Of a DNA stretch of 64,000 nucleotides, positions 47,589 through 56,580 are shown one piece after another; the stretch's first letter is position 1; every line of letters begins with the position of its first letter. The stretch comes from Massilia sp. YIM B02769. Its GTDB lineage: Bacteria > Pseudomonadota > Gammaproteobacteria > Burkholderiales > Burkholderiaceae_D. The notes under the pieces are model-generated. The model was not told the DNA's origin. It ran no database searches and worked only from the letters and a program-made list of their open reading frames with translations. The stretch is taken from assembly GCF_030411995.1 (NCBI RefSeq), contig NZ_JASNRC010000007.1, positions 87,481 through 151,480 on the forward strand. The letters are read 5' to 3'. The translations under genes were made by a program, and so were the position numbers.

Positions 47589-48214
47589 ATACCTTTGACC
47601 AGGTCTTGATGATGCTGAAGACACGCGGCGCCCAGACCGCGCAGGCGCTGGCCGGGCTGCTCGGCATGACGGCGATGGGCGTGCGGCGCCAGCTGGAACT
47701 TGGCGTCGAGAAAGGGCTGGTGAGCTTCCACGATACGCCCGGCAAGGTCGGGCGGCCGGTGCGGCGCTGGCAACTGAGCGAGGCCGGGCATGCACGCTTC
47801 CCTGACCGGCATGCGGAGGTGACGCTGGATTTGATCGACGGCGTGCGCACGCTGTTCGGCGAGAGCGGGCTGGAGAAATTGATCGTGGCGCGGGAAGCGG
47901 CAAGCGAGCGGGCCTACCGCGAACAGGTCGACCCGGCCGGGACGCTGGACCAGCAGGTGGCGGCGCTGGCGGCGGCGCGCTCGCTCGAAGGCTATATGGC
48001 GGAAGTCGAGCCGCGCGTGGATGGGAGTGTGCTGCTGCTGGAGAACCATTGTCCGATCTGTGCGGCGGCTCAGGCTTGCCAGCAGTTTTGCCGTTCCGAG
48101 CTGGACGTGTTCCGGCGCGTGCTGGGGCCGGGGGTGTCGGTGGTGCGGATCGAGCATCAGCTGGAGGGGGCGCGGCGTTGTGCCTACCTGGTCAGCCAGG
48201 TGGAACCGGGCTGA
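47585..48214 (+). CDS. HTH transcriptional regulator with C-terminal cysteine cluster (COG2345-like)
   Basis: 209 aa from the ATG at 47585. The N-terminal winged helix (VLMMLKTRGAQTAQALAGLLGM, GMTAMGVRRQLEL, then a wing GRPVRRWQLSEAG) is followed by a domain ending with ENHCPICAAAQACQQFCRSEL. The Cys spacing C-x2-C-x6-C-x3-C resembles SufR-like regulators that hold an Fe-S cluster, but cluster binding is inference. It is translationally coupled to the MFS gene and probably regulates it through the palindrome upstream. Confidence 0.83.
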   Translation: MNTFDQVLMMLKTRGAQTAQALAGLLGMTAMGVRRQLELGVEKGLVSFHDTPGKVGRPVRRWQLSEAGHARFPDRHAEVTLDLIDGVRTLFGESGLEKLIVAREAASERAYREQVDPAGTLDQQVAALAAARSLEGYMAEVEPRVDGSVLLLENHCPICAAAQACQQFCRSELDVFRRVLGPGVSVVRIEHQLEGARRCAYLVSQVEPG

Positions 48215-48795
48215 GCGCGTTGTTGCCTGGCGCCGGGCCGCCTGGTCCGGGCGGCGCGGCTTCGCCGGCCCGGCTGTCCGCCAGGCGTTTCTCCAGCACC
48301 GCGGTCCTGGCCGCGGTCCTCGGGCCTTTTGTCTTCGCCAGGGCGATGAATTTCTGTACCTCCTCGCGATGGGGTGCGAGTGCGGCCGGCGCGCACTCGG
48401 CAAGGACGACTGCCACGTTGTAGATGCCGTTGTCGTTGTCGCTGTTCTGGAACGCCGCATCGAGCAGGGTGCCGACGGCGTTGCCCTCGCTGCGCCAGCC
48501 CTGGACCAGTTCCCGGGCCGCCTCGACCCGGGTGCCGGCGTCGTCCGCGAACAGCTGGCGGATCAGCGTGTCGGCGCTGTTTCAAGGACGACCTGGCCGC
48601 CACCTGCACGGCTTCGTCCTCGTCGCTCTGGGCGACGGTGCGCGCCAGGAACGGGCCCTGTTCCGGCAGGGCGATCAGCACGGCCTGGACGGCCAGCTTG
48701 CGTTCCTGCGGATTCGGGCTGGTGAGCGACTTCATCAGCGTATTGATGAGACCGGCCTGGGCGATCTTGGTGTTGGCCTCGCCGGATGCCGGCGT
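48192..48795 (-). pseudogene. HEAT-repeat-like protein, truncated and frameshifted
   Basis: The minus strand encodes helical repeats: NTKIAQAGLINTLMKSL, KLAVQAVLIALPEQG and VQVAARSSLK in one frame. After about 48582 the sense continues in another frame: SADTLIRQLFADDAG, VEAARELVQGWRSEG, YNVAVVLAECAP, and LEKRLADSRAG to a stop at 48192. One extra base near 48582 accounts for the shift. Upstream, similarity runs back to the MHS terminator with no start codon; the first ATG (48735) is internal and lacks a ribosome binding site. It looks 5'-truncated and frameshifted, unless the shift is a sequence error. Its end overlaps the regulator gene by 23 bases. Confidence 0.6.
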
Positions 48796-48820
48796 GCGAC
48801 GCCGGGGAGTTGGAAATGAA

Positions 48821-48846
48821 AAATGCCGCTGTCTCCAGCGGCATTT
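48821..48846 (-). terminator. Terminator of the MHS transporter gene
   Basis: AAATGCCGCTG (48821-48831) and CAGCGGCATTT (48836-48846) form an 11-bp stem with a 4-base loop, continuing TTCATTT on the minus strand. It lies 24 bases after the stop. Confidence 0.8.
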
Positions 48847-48869
48847 GCGTTCGACGAAGCAGAAAGCGC

Positions 48870-50570
48870 TTAGTCGGCGGCGTAGATGTTGTTGTCCTTG
48901 GTTTCGCGAACGAACAGGGCGCCGATCACGACGGTGATCAGGGCGATGATGATCGGATACCAGAGGCCATAATAAATGTTGCCGTTGGCCGCCACCAGGG
49001 CGAACGAGATAGTGGGCAGCAGGCCGCCGAACCAGCCGTTACCGATGTGGTAAGGCAGGGACATCGAGCTGTAGCGGATGCGGGTCGGGAACATCTCGAC
49101 CAGCATGGCGGCGATCGGGCCGTAGACCATGGTCACGTACAGCACCAGGATGAACAGCAGCAGCACGACCATCGGCTTGTTGATCTGGGTCGGATCGGCC
49201 TTGTCCGGATAGCCGGCCGCTTTCAGGGCGCCGGTGATTTCTTTCTTCAGCGCGTCTTCCTTGGCCTTGCTGTCGGCGTCGAAGTTCAGGCCGTCAGGGG
49301 TCATGGTGGCGTTGAAGCCCTGGAACACCTTGTCGCCGACCTTGACGCTGGCGACGGTGCCGGCTGGCGCTTCGACCTGGGTGTAGCTGACCGAGGCGTT
49401 GGTCAGCATGCGGGTGGTGATGTCGCACGAGGCCGGGAATTTCTTGGTGCCGGTCGGGTCGATCTGGAAGTTGCACGATGCCGGGTCGGCGACGACGACG
49501 ACCGGCGAGGTGTTGATGGCGTTTTCCAGGGCCGGGTTGCCGTAGTGGGTAATGGCCTTGAAGATCGGGAAGTAGGTGGCCGCGGCGATGACACAGCCGC
49601 CGAGGATGATCCACTTGCGGCCGATCTTGTCCGACAGCGCGCCGAACACCAGGAAGAACGGGGTGGCCAGCAGCAGGGCGATGGCGATCAGGATGTTGGC
49701 GGTGGCGCCGTCGATCTTCAGGGTTTGCGTGAGGAAGAACAGGGCGTAGAACTGGCCGGTGTACCAGACCACGGCCTGGCCCATCGTCAGGCCGACCAGG
49801 GCCAGGATGACGATCTTCGCGTTTTTCCATTGCAGGAAGGCTTCCGACAGCGGACGCTTCGAGGTCTTGCCCTCGGCCTTCATCTTGGCAAAGGCCGGCG
49901 ACTCGTTCATCGACATCCGGATCCAGACGGAGATGCCCAGCAGCAGCACGGACAGCAGGAAGGGAATGCGCCAGCCCCAGGCCAGGAATTCTTCTTCGCC
50001 GACGGCGGTACGGGTGCCGAGGATGACCAGCAGCGACAGGAACAGGCCCATGGTCGCGGTGGTCTGGATCCAGGCGGTGAAGGCGCCGCGCTTGCCTTCC
50101 GGGGCGTGCTCGGCGACATAGGTGGCCGCGCCGCCGTATTCGCCGCCCAGCGCCAGGCCTTGCAGGATGCGCAGGGTGACCAGGATGATCGGCGCCGCGA
50201 TGCCGATCGAGGCGTGGCCCGGCAGCAGGCCGACGAGGAAGGTCGAGCCGCCCATGATGAGGATGGTGACCAGGAAGGTGTACTTGCGGCCGATCATGTC
50301 GCCGAGGCGGCCGAACACGAGCGCGCCGAACGGACGCACGATGAAGCCGGCGGCGAAGGTGAGCAGGGCGAAGATGAACGAGGTGGTCGGGTCGCCGAGG
50401 AAGAACTGCTTGCCGATGATGGCGGCGAGCGAACCGTAGAGGTAGAAGTCATACCACTCGAAAACGGTGCCGAGCGAGGACGCAAAGATCACCTTGCGTT
50501 CTTCCTTGGTCATCGCGCTGGAGGTGGGCGCTGCCTTGCCTCCTGCGGTCATGCCGGGTGTGATAGCCAT
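48870..50570 (-). CDS. MHS-family MFS transporter (metabolite:H+ symporter) with a large loop insert
   Basis: 566 aa, about 120 longer than typical MHS transporters. It starts with the MHS signature region KVIFASSLGTVFEWYDFYLYG, then GRLGDMIGRK and RILQGLALGGEYGGAATYVAEHAP. Between roughly residues 360 and 475 is a hydrophilic insert (from GNPALENAINTSP to ADPTQINKP) with two cysteines (ASCNF, ASCDI), flanked by membrane helices; it is probably periplasmic. The substrate is likely a carboxylate, betaine or osmolyte, not determinable here. It is divergent from the thiolase operon. Confidence 0.88.
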   Translation of the reverse strand: MAITPGMTAGGKAAPTSSAMTKEERKVIFASSLGTVFEWYDFYLYGSLAAIIGKQFFLGDPTTSFIFALLTFAAGFIVRPFGALVFGRLGDMIGRKYTFLVTILIMGGSTFLVGLLPGHASIGIAAPIILVTLRILQGLALGGEYGGAATYVAEHAPEGKRGAFTAWIQTTATMGLFLSLLVILGTRTAVGEEEFLAWGWRIPFLLSVLLLGISVWIRMSMNESPAFAKMKAEGKTSKRPLSEAFLQWKNAKIVILALVGLTMGQAVVWYTGQFYALFFLTQTLKIDGATANILIAIALLLATPFFLVFGALSDKIGRKWIILGGCVIAAATYFPIFKAITHYGNPALENAINTSPVVVVADPASCNFQIDPTGTKKFPASCDITTRMLTNASVSYTQVEAPAGTVASVKVGDKVFQGFNATMTPDGLNFDADSKAKEDALKKEITGALKAAGYPDKADPTQINKPMVVLLLFILVLYVTMVYGPIAAMLVEMFPTRIRYSSMSLPYHIGNGWFGGLLPTISFALVAANGNIYYGLWYPIIIALITVVIGALFVRETKDNNIYAAD

Positions 50571-50829
50571 GTTGTGTGTCTCCGTATTTAATGTAAGTCA
50601 TCGGATAGCCGATACTTGGTCAGCTGGAACGGAGTGTGGACCGTTAAACTTACGTCATGCTTGCTCCAAACTTACTGCAAACTTACTAAAGCTTGACGGC
50701 AGGCTTTGACGGGAGCACCGGTGTGTCGTGTCGCCGGCGCGGCATCCGTTTCATATAGGCGTTCGACAGCGTCCCCGGCCGCAAAAATCCCGCTTGCATA
50801 TGATGAGGCGCAAGGCTTCAGATTTACGA
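50571..50829. other. Intergenic region between the MHS transporter and thiolase genes
   Basis: I see no gene in this stretch. It presumably contains the MHS promoter on the minus strand, but I cannot pick a convincing -35/-10 pair. The plus-strand regulatory motif starts at 50830. Confidence 0.6.
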
Positions 50830-50855
50830 ACGACCGTACTTATCTGTGCTATTCT
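50830..50855 (+). promoter_or_regulatory. Candidate operator/promoter of the thiolase operon
   Basis: ACGACCGTACTT at 50830-50841 is followed 8 bases later by TATTCT (50850-50855). It has the same motif and spacing as upstream of the fadB-type gene at 44044-44069. It lies 36 bases before the thiolase start. Confidence 0.55.
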
Positions 50856-50890
50856 GGTTTGATCGAATACCAACAACCAGGGAGACCAGA

Positions 50891-52069
50891 ATGCAAGACG
50901 CCGTCATCGTTTCGACCGCCCGCACCGGCTTGGCCAAGTCGTGGAAAGGGGCATTCAACATGACCCACGGAGCCAGCCTCGGCGGCCACGTGCTGGCCGC
51001 CGCCATCGCGCGCGCCGGCATCGAACCCGGCGAAGTCGAGGACGTGATCATGGGCTGCGCCAATCCCGAAGGCGCCACCGGCGGCAACATCGCGCGCCAG
51101 ATCGCGTTGCGCGCCGGCTGCCCGGTGACGGTGCCGGGCATGACCGTCAACCGCTTCTGTTCTTCCGGCCTGCAAACCATCGCCCTGGCGGCCCAGCGCG
51201 TGCTGGCCGGCGAAGGCGAGATCTTCGCCGCCGGCGGCGTCGAGTCGATCTCCTGCGTGCAGCAGGAAATGAATACCCACATGCTGCGCGACCCGGCCCT
51301 GCGCGCGCAGAAGCCCGAGATCTACTGGTCGATGCTGCAGACCGCCGAGATGGTGGCCAAGCGCTACGGCATCGCCAAGGAGCGCCAGGACATCTACGGC
51401 GTGCAGAGCCAGTTGCGCGCAGCCGCCGCCCAGCTCGAAGGCCGCTTCGACGCGGAAATCGTGCCGATGACGACCGTGATGGGTGTGGCCGACAAGGCCT
51501 CGGGCCGCCTGCTCACGCGCGAAGTGACGATCGGCGCCGATGAGGGCATCCGCGCCGATACGACGCTCGAGGGTGTGAGCAAGATCCGCACCGCGCTGCC
51601 GGGCGGCGTGGTCACCGCGGGGAATGCCAGCCAGTTCTCGGACGGCGCCTCGGTGTCGATCGTGATGAGCCGGCGCATGGCCGAAGCCAAGGGGCTGGCG
51701 CCGCTGGGTGTGTTCCGCGGCTTTGCGGTGGCCGGCTGCGAGCCGGACGAAATGGGCATCGGGCCGGTGTATGCGGTGCCGAAGCTGCTGCAAAAGGCCG
51801 GCCTCAGCGTCGACGACATCGGTTTGTGGGAATTGAACGAAGCCTTTGCCGTGCAGGTACTGTATTGCGCCGACACGCTGGGCATCCCGATGGAGCGCCT
51901 GAACGTGAACGGCGGCGCGATCGCGGTCGGCCACCCGTATGGCGTGTCCGGTGCGCGCCTGGTCGGGCATGCGCTGATCGAAGGCAAGCGCCGGGGCGTG
52001 AAATATGTCGTGGTGACGATGTGCATCGGCGGCGGCCAGGGTGCAGCAGGGCTGTTTGAAGTGCTGTAA
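50891..52069 (+). CDS. Acetyl-CoA C-acyltransferase (thiolase)
   Basis: 392 aa, from ATG 50891 with GGAGACC upstream; the earlier in-frame ATG at 50846 overlaps the promoter motif. The nucleophile Cys is in [12 protein letters not shown], the second active-site motif is [17 protein letters not shown], and the third Cys is in [12 protein letters not shown]. It performs the last, thiolytic step of beta-oxidation (or the first of acetoacetyl-CoA formation). First gene of a four-gene run with a Dabb protein and two SDRs. Confidence 0.94.
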   Translation: MQDAVIVSTARTGLAKSWKGAFNMTHGASLGGHVLAAAIARAGIEPGEVEDVIMGCANPEGATGGNIARQIALRAGCPVTVPGMTVNRFCSSGLQTIALAAQRVLAGEGEIFAAGGVESISCVQQEMNTHMLRDPALRAQKPEIYWSMLQTAEMVAKRYGIAKERQDIYGVQSQLRAAAAQLEGRFDAEIVPMTTVMGVADKASGRLLTREVTIGADEGIRADTTLEGVSKIRTALPGGVVTAGNASQFSDGASVSIVMSRRMAEAKGLAPLGVFRGFAVAGCEPDEMGIGPVYAVPKLLQKAGLSVDDIGLWELNEAFAVQVLYCADTLGIPMERLNVNGGAIAVGHPYGVSGARLVGHALIEGKRRGVKYVVVTMCIGGGQGAAGLFEVL

Positions 52070-52126
52070 GACAGGCCCTGTGATATCAAATGCCTTGCTA
52101 AATAGTTAGAAAGATTCGAGAAACAT

Positions 52127-52429
52127 ATGATTCGACACATCGTGATGTGGAAACTGAAGGAAGAAGCCGAGGGCGCCGACCGCCTGGGCAATGCCCGCGA
52201 GATGAAGCGCCGCCTGGACGCATGCGCGGCCATCGTCCCGGGCATCCTGCAATTCGAGGTGGCGCTCGCCCAGCCGGGTCTGGAAGCGACCTACGACGTG
52301 GTCCTGAATTCGGCCTTCGAGAGCCGCGAAGCGCTGGAAGCCTATGCCAGCCACCCGACCCACAAGGCGTTGATGCCTTTCTTCAAGGCGGTGCGCGACG
52401 AGCGCCAGTGCATGGATTACGAAGCCTGA
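52127..52429 (+). CDS. Dabb (stress-responsive alpha/beta barrel) domain protein
   Basis: 100 aa. It begins MIRHIVMWKLKEEAEG and contains the barrel core GILQFEVALAQPG, YDVVLNSAFESREALEAY and HPTHKALMPFF. Family members are dimeric ferredoxin-like barrels, some enzymatic, most unknown. It lies 57 bases after the thiolase gene and 30 before the first SDR, so it is probably in that operon. Confidence 0.9.
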   Translation: MIRHIVMWKLKEEAEGADRLGNAREMKRRLDACAAIVPGILQFEVALAQPGLEATYDVVLNSAFESREALEAYASHPTHKALMPFFKAVRDERQCMDYEA

Positions 52430-52459
52430 ACCGAAACACACCATAACAACGGAGACAGC

Positions 52460-53242
52460 ATGCGCACTACCCAGGAACTCTTTTCATTGCAAGGCAAGAC
52501 CGCCCTCGTGACCGGCGGCTCGCGCGGGCTCGGCCTGCAGATGGCCGAAGCGCTCGGCGAGCAGGGCGCGCGCCTGGTCATTTCCTCGCGCAAGCAGGAA
52601 GAACTCGACCTCGCCGTGGCCCACCTGGCGTCGAAAGGCATCGAGGCCTCGGCGATTGCGGCCGACCTGTCGCACGAAGCGAACGTGGGGCCTTTTGTGG
52701 AGGAAGCGCTGCGCCGCCTCGGCCAGATCGATATCCTGATCAACAACGCCGGCGCCAGCTGGGGTGCCCCGGCCGAGGAACACCCGCTCGACGCCTGGGA
52801 CAAGGTCATGAACCTGAATGTGCGCAGTATCTTTTTGGTGAGCCAGGCGGTGGGCAAGCTGTCGATGATCCCGCGCGGCTATGGGCGCATCGTGAATATC
52901 TCCTCGATTGCGGGCCTGGCCGGCAATCCGCCGGGCACCATGAGCACGATCGCCTACAACACCTCGAAGGGCGCCATCGTGAACTTCACGCGCGCGCTGG
53001 CCGGCGAATGGGGCCGCCACGGGATTACCGTGAACTCGATCGCGCCGGGCTTCTTCCCGTCTAAAATGACCAAGGGCGTGCTGGCGACCATCGGCGCCGA
53101 CGTGCTGGCCAAGGATGCGCCGCTGGCGCGCCTGGGCGACGACGAGGACTTGAAGGGCGCGGTGGTGCTGTTCGCCTCCGACGCCGGCAAGCACATCACG
53201 GGCCAGATCCTGGCTGTCGACGGCGGCGTGTCCGCGGTCTGA
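52460..53242 (+). CDS. Short-chain dehydrogenase/reductase (SDR), first of two
   Basis: 260 aa classical SDR with NAD(P)-binding TGGSRGLGLQMA (about residues 18-29), NNAG at about 95, catalytic Ser in VNISSIAGLAG and YNTSKGA (Tyr-x3-Lys), and a C-terminal GQILAVDGGVSAV. The substrate is unknown; within a thiolase operon a 3-hydroxy- or 3-ketoacyl substrate is likely. A 12-base gap separates it from the second SDR. Confidence 0.92.
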   Translation: MRTTQELFSLQGKTALVTGGSRGLGLQMAEALGEQGARLVISSRKQEELDLAVAHLASKGIEASAIAADLSHEANVGPFVEEALRRLGQIDILINNAGASWGAPAEEHPLDAWDKVMNLNVRSIFLVSQAVGKLSMIPRGYGRIVNISSIAGLAGNPPGTMSTIAYNTSKGAIVNFTRALAGEWGRHGITVNSIAPGFFPSKMTKGVLATIGADVLAKDAPLARLGDDEDLKGAVVLFASDAGKHITGQILAVDGGVSAV

Positions 53243-53253
53243 GGGGAATCGAC

Positions 53254-54150
53254 ATGAAAAACTTCAGCGGTAAAGTTGCCGTCATCACCGGCGCGGGCAG
53301 TGGCCTGGGACGCGAATTCGCCGACACGGCGGCCAGCCTCGGCATGAAGCTGGTGCTGGCCGACATCCAGGCCGATGCGCTGGAAAAGGCGACCGACGAA
53401 TTGCTGGCGCAGGGTGTCGAGGTGCTGGCCATGGTCTGCGACGTCAGCAAGGGTGCCCACGTCGAGGAGTTGGCGGACGCGGCGCTCGCGCGCTTCCACG
53501 GCATCCACCTGGTATTCAACAATGCCGGCGTCGGTTCGGGCGGCCTGATCTGGGAAAACAGCGCCGAGGATTGGGAATGGGTGCTCGGCGTGAACCTGTG
53601 GGGCGTGATCCACGGCGTGCGCGTGTTCACCCGCGCGATGCTCGAATGCGCGAAGAAGGACCCGGCCTTCGAGGGGCATATCGTGAACACGGCCTCGATG
53701 GCCGGGCTGCTGAATGCGCCGGCGATGGGCGTGTACAACGTGTCGAAGCATGCGGTGGTGTCGCTGTCGGAGACGCTGTACCACGATTTGCAGCTGGTCG
53801 GTGCGCCGATCGGCGCCTCGGTGCTGTGCCCGTATTTCGTCCCGACCGGGATCAGCCATTCGCACCGTAACCGGCCGGAAGAATTGAAGGCCGAGGGCGG
53901 GCCGACCAACAGCCAGATCGCGGCGCAGGCGCTGACGGTGAAGGCGGTCGAATCGGGCAAGGTCTCGGCGCGCGACGTGTCGCGCATGACCTTCGACGCG
54001 ATCCGCGACGGGCAGTTCTACATCTTCTCGCATCCGCACGCGCTGGGCGGCGTGGCCGAGCGCATGGACGCGATCGTGCATGCCAAGAATCCGCCCGATC
54101 CGTATGCGGCGACGCCGCACGTGCGCGAGATCCTGCGCGCGAAGCTGTAA
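53254..54150 (+). CDS. Short-chain dehydrogenase/reductase (SDR), second of two
   Basis: 298 aa with NAD(P)-binding TGAGSGLGREFA, FNNAGVGSGG, Ser in NTASMAGLLNAP and the catalytic YNVSKHAVV. The C terminus is longer than in the first SDR, with HALGGVAERMDAIV. It is not a close copy of its neighbour. Last gene of the thiolase operon. Confidence 0.92.
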   Translation: MKNFSGKVAVITGAGSGLGREFADTAASLGMKLVLADIQADALEKATDELLAQGVEVLAMVCDVSKGAHVEELADAALARFHGIHLVFNNAGVGSGGLIWENSAEDWEWVLGVNLWGVIHGVRVFTRAMLECAKKDPAFEGHIVNTASMAGLLNAPAMGVYNVSKHAVVSLSETLYHDLQLVGAPIGASVLCPYFVPTGISHSHRNRPEELKAEGGPTNSQIAAQALTVKAVESGKVSARDVSRMTFDAIRDGQFYIFSHPHALGGVAERMDAIVHAKNPPDPYAATPHVREILRAKL

Positions 54151-54153
54151 AAA

Positions 54154-54181
54154 CAGAGGGGCAGTCGCGGCTGCCCCTCTG
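54154..54181 (-). terminator. Hairpin between convergent SDR and NRDE genes
   Basis: CAGAGGGGCAG (54154-54164) and CTGCCCCTCTG (54171-54181) form a perfect 11-bp stem with a 6-base loop. The T-run follows on the minus strand (TTTTTAC), so it terminates best for transcripts from the right, though it may act both ways. Confidence 0.7.
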
Positions 54182-54249
54182 TGCGTCGATTCATTGAGGA
54201 CCGCAGCAACGATGAGCAGGGGTGTACGCATCGCGGCCTCCTGAGATTC

Positions 54250-54359
54250 GTAGGGTGGGGGCCCCTGTGCCCACGCGGTGATCGTTATCGGCTCCGATAT
54301 ACGGCCGGATGATCTTGCTGATACGTATCACCGCGTGGGCACGGGGCGCCCACCCTACG
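54250..54359. repeat. Inverted repeat pair overlapping the NRDE gene stop
   Basis: The left copy (54250-54278) reads GTAGGGTGGGGGC, CCCTGT, GCCCACGCGG. The right copy (54331-54359) is inverted: CCGCGTGGGCACGGGG...CCCACCCTACGG. The two are 52 bases apart. The TAG stop of the NRDE gene lies inside the right copy's outer end. Confidence 0.82.
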
Positions 54360-55098
54360 GCCGCACTATCCGCTCGTGCAACTCCGCCGGCGCATTGTCG
54401 TACAGCTTCACCACCGTCGAGGTGCGCGTGCCGTAGCCCGCCGTCTCGATGCACACCGCCGACAGCACCCGCTCCAGGTCGAGCGACACGCCGGTCTCGG
54501 GCAAACGCATGTCCGGCGCACGCGTGGTATCGGCCAGCATCTCGAAATAGGCGTCCTCCGGCGCGCCCTGGCACAGCAGGCTCGCGAACTGCGCCTTGGT
54601 GCGCGTGACCTTCGGCCATGGCGCATCCAGCAGGCTGTTCGAGATGCCGTAGATGCGGCCTTCTTCCAGCGGCTGGCCATTGCGCGCATCGCCGCCGGCC
54701 CGGTTCGAGTACCAGTACAGCGCCTTGGCGTCGCCCAGCACCAGGTTGTAGCCGTTGTAGATGTCGCCGCGCTCGCGCAGCACATCCAGGTAGTCGGCGG
54801 CCGACAGCGAGCCTTTCAGGAAGTCCGCCACCAGCGCCCCGCGCGAAGGCGCGTCCGGCTTCACCTCGTTCGGCGCGCGGATATTGGTCAGCGCCGCAAA
54901 CTTCGGGCCGTTCGGCCCTTCGCGCGTGACGCCCATCCAGCTGCCGCCGTGTTCCAGGTCGCGCCCGGCGATCACGTTCGGGTTCTCCGGCCAGGGCGCC
55001 GCCGGCGCGGCGGGACGATCATAGAATTCGTCGCGGTTGGCGGCGGCAATCACCGGCACGCCCGGGATGACGCGCCAGGCAAAGACGATCAGGCACAT
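54355..55098 (-). CDS. NRDE-family protein (TANGO2-like)
   Basis: 247 aa. It begins MCLIVFAWRVIPGVPVIAAANRDE: Cys2 at an Ntn-hydrolase-like position and the NRDE signature at residues about 21-24. Conserved GGSWMGVTREG and ALTNIRAP follow. TANGO2 proteins have been linked to acyl-CoA/heme handling in other organisms; the function in bacteria is unclear. Its start overlaps the DUF4936 gene by 10 bases, and its stop codon lies in a repeat element. Confidence 0.9.
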   Translation of the reverse strand: MCLIVFAWRVIPGVPVIAAANRDEFYDRPAAPAAPWPENPNVIAGRDLEHGGSWMGVTREGPNGPKFAALTNIRAPNEVKPDAPSRGALVADFLKGSLSAADYLDVLRERGDIYNGYNLVLGDAKALYWYSNRAGGDARNGQPLEEGRIYGISNSLLDAPWPKVTRTKAQFASLLCQGAPEDAYFEMLADTTRAPDMRLPETGVSLDLERVLSAVCIETAGYGTRTSTVVKLYDNAPAELHERIVRP

Positions 55099-55373
55099 GT
55101 GAACTCCACAAAAACTTCGGCGCGGCGCGGGCCGTCGATCAGGGCGGCCATGCCGCTGGCCACGGCGCGCTCTTCGACCAAGGCGGCCAGGCGCGCGTCG
55201 GCCCGGGGGTAGACTTCCATCCAGGTCTGCAGGCCGTTCTTGCTCTCGGGGCGGCGCAGCAGCTGGCCATGGACGCCGTCCTGCGTCAGGCGCGCCTGCA
55301 TGGCGCGCACCAGCGGTTCCAGCTGGGCGGCGCGCGCCTCAGGCACCTTGTAATAGACGTACAGGTCGACCAT
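55089..55373 (-). CDS. DUF4936-like small protein
   Basis: 94 aa. It begins MVDLYVYYKVPEARAAQLEPLV and carries QTWMEVYP and RRAEVFVEF, a ferredoxin-like alpha/beta pattern typical of this betaproteobacterial family. Function unknown. It starts one base after the ygfZ stop and overlaps the NRDE gene, so all three form one operon. Confidence 0.82.
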   Translation of the reverse strand: MVDLYVYYKVPEARAAQLEPLVRAMQARLTQDGVHGQLLRRPESKNGLQTWMEVYPRADARLAALVEERAVASGMAALIDGPRRAEVFVEFTCA

Positions 55374-55374
55374 G

Positions 55375-56433
55375 CTAGAGATCGAGCGCGTCGAGCGGGT
55401 AGGGCATGGGCTGGAAGCGCAGGGCCGGGCCGGCGGCCGAGCCGTGGCGCACGTCCTCTTCCAGGGCGGCCAGCTTGATCTCGACCAGCAGGTCGGCGCC
55501 GCCGGTCCCGTTCGGCGCGGCGTTCACGACCATGCCGCAAGGCTGGTCCGGATCGCTCGTCGAAAACACTTCGTCGCCGGCGCGGGCCGCGGCATTTTCC
55601 ACCGTGGCGAGTGCCGTGCGGCGCTTCAGCTTGCCCAGGTACTGGCTGCGCGCGACGATTTCCTGGCCCGGATAGCAGCCTTTCTTGAAATTCACGCCGC
55701 CCAGCAGTTCCAGGTTGACCATCTGCGGCACGAACTGCTCCTGGGTCGGCCCGGTCACTTGCGGCACGCCGGCGTGGATCGCGGCCAGGTGCCAGGCCGC
55801 GTTACCGCCCAGGGCGAGTTCCGCGCTCAGTGCCGGGAAGGCCGCCTGGGCCGTCGCGGCCGACGTGATCCAGAGGTAGCGCGGCGCGCCAAAGGCGTCG
55901 GCCAGGCGGAGCACGGTGCCCTTGTCGCCGCCCGTCTTGCCGTAAGGGGCGTCCGGCAGCTCGCCCACCTGGGCACGCAGGGCCGCTTCGCCCCTGGCGC
56001 CGCCGATGCCGAGGACCGCCGCGAACGCTTCCTCGTCGGTCGCATCGCGCAGCTTGGCTTTGGCGCGCAGCACGAACATCGTCAGGCGCTTTTGCAGCGG
56101 CGCCTGGATGGCGCGCGGCAGTTGCAGGTAGACCGCATCGGCGTCACGCCAATACAGGAAGGTCGCCTGCAAACGCCCCTTCGGCGTGCAGTAACCGGCC
56201 AGGCGGGCTTCGCCCGTGCCGAGATGCTCGACGTCGTTGGTCAATTGGTTGTGCAGGAAGCCGGCCGCGTCCTCGCCGGCCACGGCGATCAGGCCGAGGT
56301 CGGTGACGGGGGCGACAAAGCCGGCGGCCAGGTCGGCCACGCCCAGGCTGCGGCCGAAGTCGTCGACCTGGGTTGCTTCGTCAATATGGAAGCGGGCGCC
56401 GTGCGACGCCAGATAGTCTGTCCAGTTGCTCAT
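55375..56433 (-). CDS. ygfZ: tRNA-modifying/Fe-S assembly factor YgfZ
   Basis: 352 aa member of the GcvT/YgfZ folate-binding family, needed for normal activity of some Fe-S enzymes. The diagnostic KGCYPGQEIVARSQYLGKLKRR motif (the Cys is conserved) is at about residues 254-275; the N-terminal GEDAAGFLHNQLTNDV and YCTPKGRLQATF match the fold. First gene of the ygfZ-DUF4936-NRDE operon and divergent from mltG with 147 bases between. Confidence 0.93.
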   Translation of the reverse strand: MSNWTDYLASHGARFHIDEATQVDDFGRSLGVADLAAGFVAPVTDLGLIAVAGEDAAGFLHNQLTNDVEHLGTGEARLAGYCTPKGRLQATFLYWRDADAVYLQLPRAIQAPLQKRLTMFVLRAKAKLRDATDEEAFAAVLGIGGARGEAALRAQVGELPDAPYGKTGGDKGTVLRLADAFGAPRYLWITSAATAQAAFPALSAELALGGNAAWHLAAIHAGVPQVTGPTQEQFVPQMVNLELLGGVNFKKGCYPGQEIVARSQYLGKLKRRTALATVENAAARAGDEVFSTSDPDQPCGMVVNAAPNGTGGADLLVEIKLAALEEDVRHGSAAGPALRFQPMPYPLDALDL

Positions 56434-56580
56434 AAATGCAATATGCTGTGCGATTAGGCTTTATCATTACGGCCTCATTATAGAGTTGTCGAGCGAATCG
56501 CGCCGGAGACGGCGAAAACCGGCACATCGCCAACCCGCTACACGCCGGTTTCCGGGGTCCCGTTAAAAATTAAAAACAGA

